A DNA stretch of 64,000 nucleotides from NCBI GenBank assembly GCA_037447655.1, contig JBBHKE010000876.1, positions 119,015 through 183,014 on the forward strand, read 5' to 3'. A program made the position numbers and the translations under genes. The DNA is from Zygnema cylindricum. Taxonomy: Eukaryota; Streptophyta; Zygnematophyceae; Zygnematales; Zygnemataceae. The notes below the pieces were generated by a model, which worked only from the letters and a program-made list of their open reading frames with translations, did no database searches and was not told where the DNA came from. Positions 61,163 to 64,000 of the stretch are shown here, piece after piece; within the stretch, counting starts at the first letter, position 1, and each line of letters opens with the position of its first letter.

Positions 61163-62249
61163 TGTTGTTTTGAAAACTCAGTTTCGTGCGAACGCGACAT
61201 TTTGTGCGCGTGCAACATTTCGTGCGTATATTATTTATGTGGAGGTTCGAATGGATTCACGGATTAGGGGAGCTAACGTACGGATAAAACCAAATTGAAG
61301 TAAGGGACTTATTGAGTGGTGTGAACACGCAATAAGAAATGTACGGCGGAACGTGAAGCGATCCGATTTGAAATGTACGAAACGTTGAAATATGCGCCGC
61401 GGGTACGGCGCATCTATTTTGAGACAAATGTACTTTAAATAGGACAACCCAGGTGCCACGAAGCAGCGGTTATTTTTGGATATATATACATGTATGTGAC
61501 AATGCAGCTGGAACGAAACTGACAACGAAGCTGCGGTTGATATGAATCAAGTCAGTGGACGAGATTCACAAGAAGATCAGAAGTGACAAAGCAAGTTGAC
61601 TTTACAGAGGTGTCGGTGTAAATATTCTATAAAACAGAGGTTTGTCTTTTGCTTATTAGTTTATTAGTGTAGATTTAGTCAGTCTGACATACCTCAAATT
61701 ATTCGGCTATACTCACAATAATTTAGGTAGGTGGTAGATAACGTACGGTTGGTATGCCTCCGTACATTCAGTAGTGAACTCTCTGAGTATAACATGTAGG
61801 ACTTAGACTATTTTACTTATCATAGCTAAGTTAATCAAAGACATGGAAGACTGTTTTTCTGCAACTTTGACCTGTTAGTGTGATCACTCTGGTTGATGTT
61901 TTGATGTGAAACTTTGTGGATGTATTCAATGATCTAGAAAATATATGTGTGTGAAGTTTCAGTCTGATCTGCTGTTTCTGTAGAATTTTGTGAGAAATCT
62001 ACCTGGTTAGTTTGAGAAGCTGTCAACTGTTTTGGGGAAACTCGGGAGCTTACATCTTCTTGATTCCTCTGTGGATTTATCTGTAACTTTGAGAGTTTAC
62101 AGTGTCTATGGTATACTGCACATTGGTGTAGTTTGAGGTGATTTTGTTTTTTGTGGAGTAATCTGTGTTGTCTGAAACACAACTGGTTTCGGGGGTAGTC
62201 TCTAGTGCTTCTAAGTGTAATCCATGGTTGAAATAGGCTATGGACAACA
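61163..62249 (+). repeat. Solo LTR O of the C family (1087 bp)
   Basis: Starts TGTTGTTTTGAAAACTCAG and ends GGACAACA; TSD GTTTA (61158-61162, 62250-62254). It is similar along its length to the complement of the C LTRs, without the MITE. It shows that the C family has transposed more than once. It contains the end-proximal ATGG that would be the gag start. Confidence 0.93.
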
Positions 62250-62254
62250 GTTTA

Positions 62255-63338
62255 CCATTTTACCTCTATAGTATTTCGATATTCATTCAAATGGGGAAAT
62301 AAGCCTGAAAACTTATGTCTTTTACAATAATTTTGGGTAAGGGTCAAACTTTGGCCAAAAATGTTTTTTTTTTTTAACAACCACTTTTAGTATAAACCAT
62401 AAACAGTTGGGAAAAAAACCAATGAGAAGAGTAGCGTTGAATTCATATAATTTTATACACCAATTATAATTTTGCACTTATATTCATAAGTCAATTGCGC
62501 CAATAACATTTTGGTGTGTACTATGCTGTATGCACAAAAATCTCGAAAGAGTATTGCATATCGTATGCTAAATGTCGACGATATAACACAACACGGTGTA
62601 TGCACAATAATTGTATGTGACAGACAGTGATCCATTCATTGCTTTTCTGATATTCCAATTTCTTGTTATTTGATAGTAATATTTTTTTATAGTGTAAAAG
62701 TAAGTAAAAATTTGTTTTTTTTTTTTTTTGTAGATGACTTAAGTGCAAAAGTGTTATCAACACTAAATTTTTATCTAGCTCCTAGTGCGTTGTAAGGAAT
62801 AATTAAGGATTTTATGTTTTTTTCATGTACTTGCGGGTTTCTTATGTTTTCTAGGGTATATTAGAGTTCTCACCGAGAAATTGCATTTTTTTGTCGTCTC
62901 AACAAGAAGTGGGATCAGTATCGTCTCAATGGCATGGAGATACATTGGTAGGTGATGTGCGTGAGACAATGGGTATCGGTTGGATACAACATGGCGATGG
63001 GTTGTGTGCGAATGTAAAAGATACGATGTGCTAAAGCGATGTAAATTGATATGTTGTCATGCCGCCGTTTATGCTCTTTCACAAATAAATGACAGGATAC
63101 ACTTCCGGTCGGTAGTATAGTAAAATAACACTAATCAAAAAATCGCACAATCCTGTGAACAACGCTTTTTAAGGGAGTGGACTACAATTTCCACAAGTCT
63201 TTGCATCAATTTATGGCTATACTTTGTAATTTTACTTTAATAGATACTTAAATAGTGAACGCTAAAGAACGAAGGTCAATCTATTTAGGGAATTGTTAAT
63301 CGCAAAGACGATTTTTGCTGTGCGCAAGTAGTTGTTAG
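62255..63338. other. Unassigned AT-rich DNA
   Basis: No long open frame, LTR end or terminal repeat is seen. There are poly-T runs at about 62365-62378 and 62713-62729. I cannot say whether it is host intergenic DNA or an old repeat. Confidence 0.4.
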
Positions 63339-63363
63339 AAATTGTACATTTGAAGTACAATTT
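63339..63363. repeat. Short perfect inverted repeat
   Basis: AAATTGTAC and GTACAATTT form a 9-bp stem around ATTTGAA, just left of the long inverted repeat. Confidence 0.5.
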
Positions 63364-63383
63364 CGTACAGGCTACGTACCTTT

Positions 63384-64000
63384 AATTTCATATCTGACGG
63401 TCAATCCGTCAAACAACTTTGACTGGAGGAATATTGTACCGGCGGTTAAAAGAGTGTCGCGCTTGCAAACGTCGACCGTCGTAAAAAAAATAAAAATTCA
63501 CACGGTCGGCGCAGGTTTATTGTAACCAAACTGCGGCAGCCACATATAAATAAAATGGCTGCGCGCAGGTAGTTTACTGGAAAAATGAAATCAACTCGCG
63601 AACCGTTACATTAAACTTGGGCACATATTAAAGGACGACGTACAACATGTGTAAATTCGCACGAAACCAAATAAACTTCGTACAAAATAAAAATGCGTAC
63701 CCGACTACCCGCGTATAAATATCGATGAAACTAAAATGACACGTCGTTACGTCCACGGTGGACGTGACAACGAGTTTATTTCATTTTTGCCGCTAACGTG
63801 AAATAATAAACTACCTGCGTGCAGCCATTTTATTTATATGTGGCTGCCGCAGTTTGGTTACAGTAAAACTGCGCCGGCTGTGTGATTTTTTTTTTTTTTT
63901 TATGACGGTCGACGTTTGCAAGTGCGACACTTTTTTAACCGCCGGTACAATAATCCACCAGTCAAAGTTGTTCGACGGATTGACCGTCAGATCTGAAATT
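63384..64000. mobile_element. Element with long terminal inverted repeats (right end at window edge)
   Basis: A left arm of about 193 bp (63384-63576) is repeated in inverted orientation at 63807-64000 with roughly nine-tenths identity by eye. The spacer is about 230 bp with no coding frame and holds a near-perfect palindrome ACGTCCAC-G-GTGGACGT (63749-63765). The arms contain CACATATAAATAAAATGGCTGC and a poly-A/T tract of different length in each arm. It resembles a foldback or MULE-like MITE. The termini and TSD cannot be fixed because the right arm reaches the window end. Confidence 0.7.

Noticed and set aside
61163-62249. Solo LTR O as part of gypsy G 3' LTR
   Set aside because: It has its own TSD (GTTTA) and matches the C family LTR end to end.

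Overview
The window is plant nuclear DNA made almost entirely of retrotransposons. I see no host gene, rRNA gene, CRISPR array or bona fide tRNA gene. The main evidence is repeated Ty1/copia gag-pol sequence in plant style (CCHC zinc knuckle, DSGA-type protease, HHCC and DDE integrase, YVDD reverse transcriptase, RNase H). It is bounded by roughly 1-kb LTRs starting TGT and ending CA, with a primer-binding site that matches the anticodon region of initiator tRNA-Met. A decayed Ty3/gypsy element with an integrase and a PHD-like tail underlies most of the window. Such content suggests a large, repeat-rich land-plant genome. I cannot name the species; a non-seed plant is possible but unproven.

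The layout can be read as insertions inside insertions, most proved by target-site duplications (TSDs). From 1 to 9447 there is low-complexity DNA, then an old copia pol remnant (M, 846-2680 and 8574-9447) split by a reverse-strand copia element N (2681-8573, TSD TTGCC). From 9448 to about 60908 lies the gypsy element G. G is split by copia D (10919-29451), composite K (32394-36862), solo LTR L (37034-38216, TSD ATCAC) and copia H (40162-46621, TSD CCGCT). Its 3' LTR is split by reverse-strand copia J (46831-59622, TSD GCATG). D carries a gag-only element C (12683-17333, TSD GAAAC), copia E (19303-25765, TSD TCGGA/TAGGA) and solo LTR F (27615-28665, TSD GTAGC). C itself carries a PIF/Harbinger-like MITE (15858-16637, TSD TAA). 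J carries the best preserved copia, A (49203-55646, TSD CAATC). After G come a second G-LTR start (60909-61107), a solo LTR of the C family (O, 61163-62249, TSD GTTTA), unassigned AT-rich DNA, and a long inverted repeat that runs to the window end (63384-64000).

The coding parts form one system repeated many times: Gag makes the particle, protease matures it, and reverse transcriptase/RNase H and integrase copy and insert the element. Every copy here is broken by stops or frameshifts; A has only three obvious lesions. C lacks pol and would have needed enzymes in trans.

The most interesting structure is in the LTRs. All main copia subfamilies carry, antisense to the element, a tRNA-like block with an A-box-like motif, a B box in a T-arm-like hairpin and usually a T4-T5 run just downstream: a possible Pol III unit inside the LTR. 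The R/U5 region carries a tandem array of four short hairpins with similar purine-rich loops and compensatory changes. The gag start codon lies inside the 5' LTR, so the primer-binding site is itself translated.
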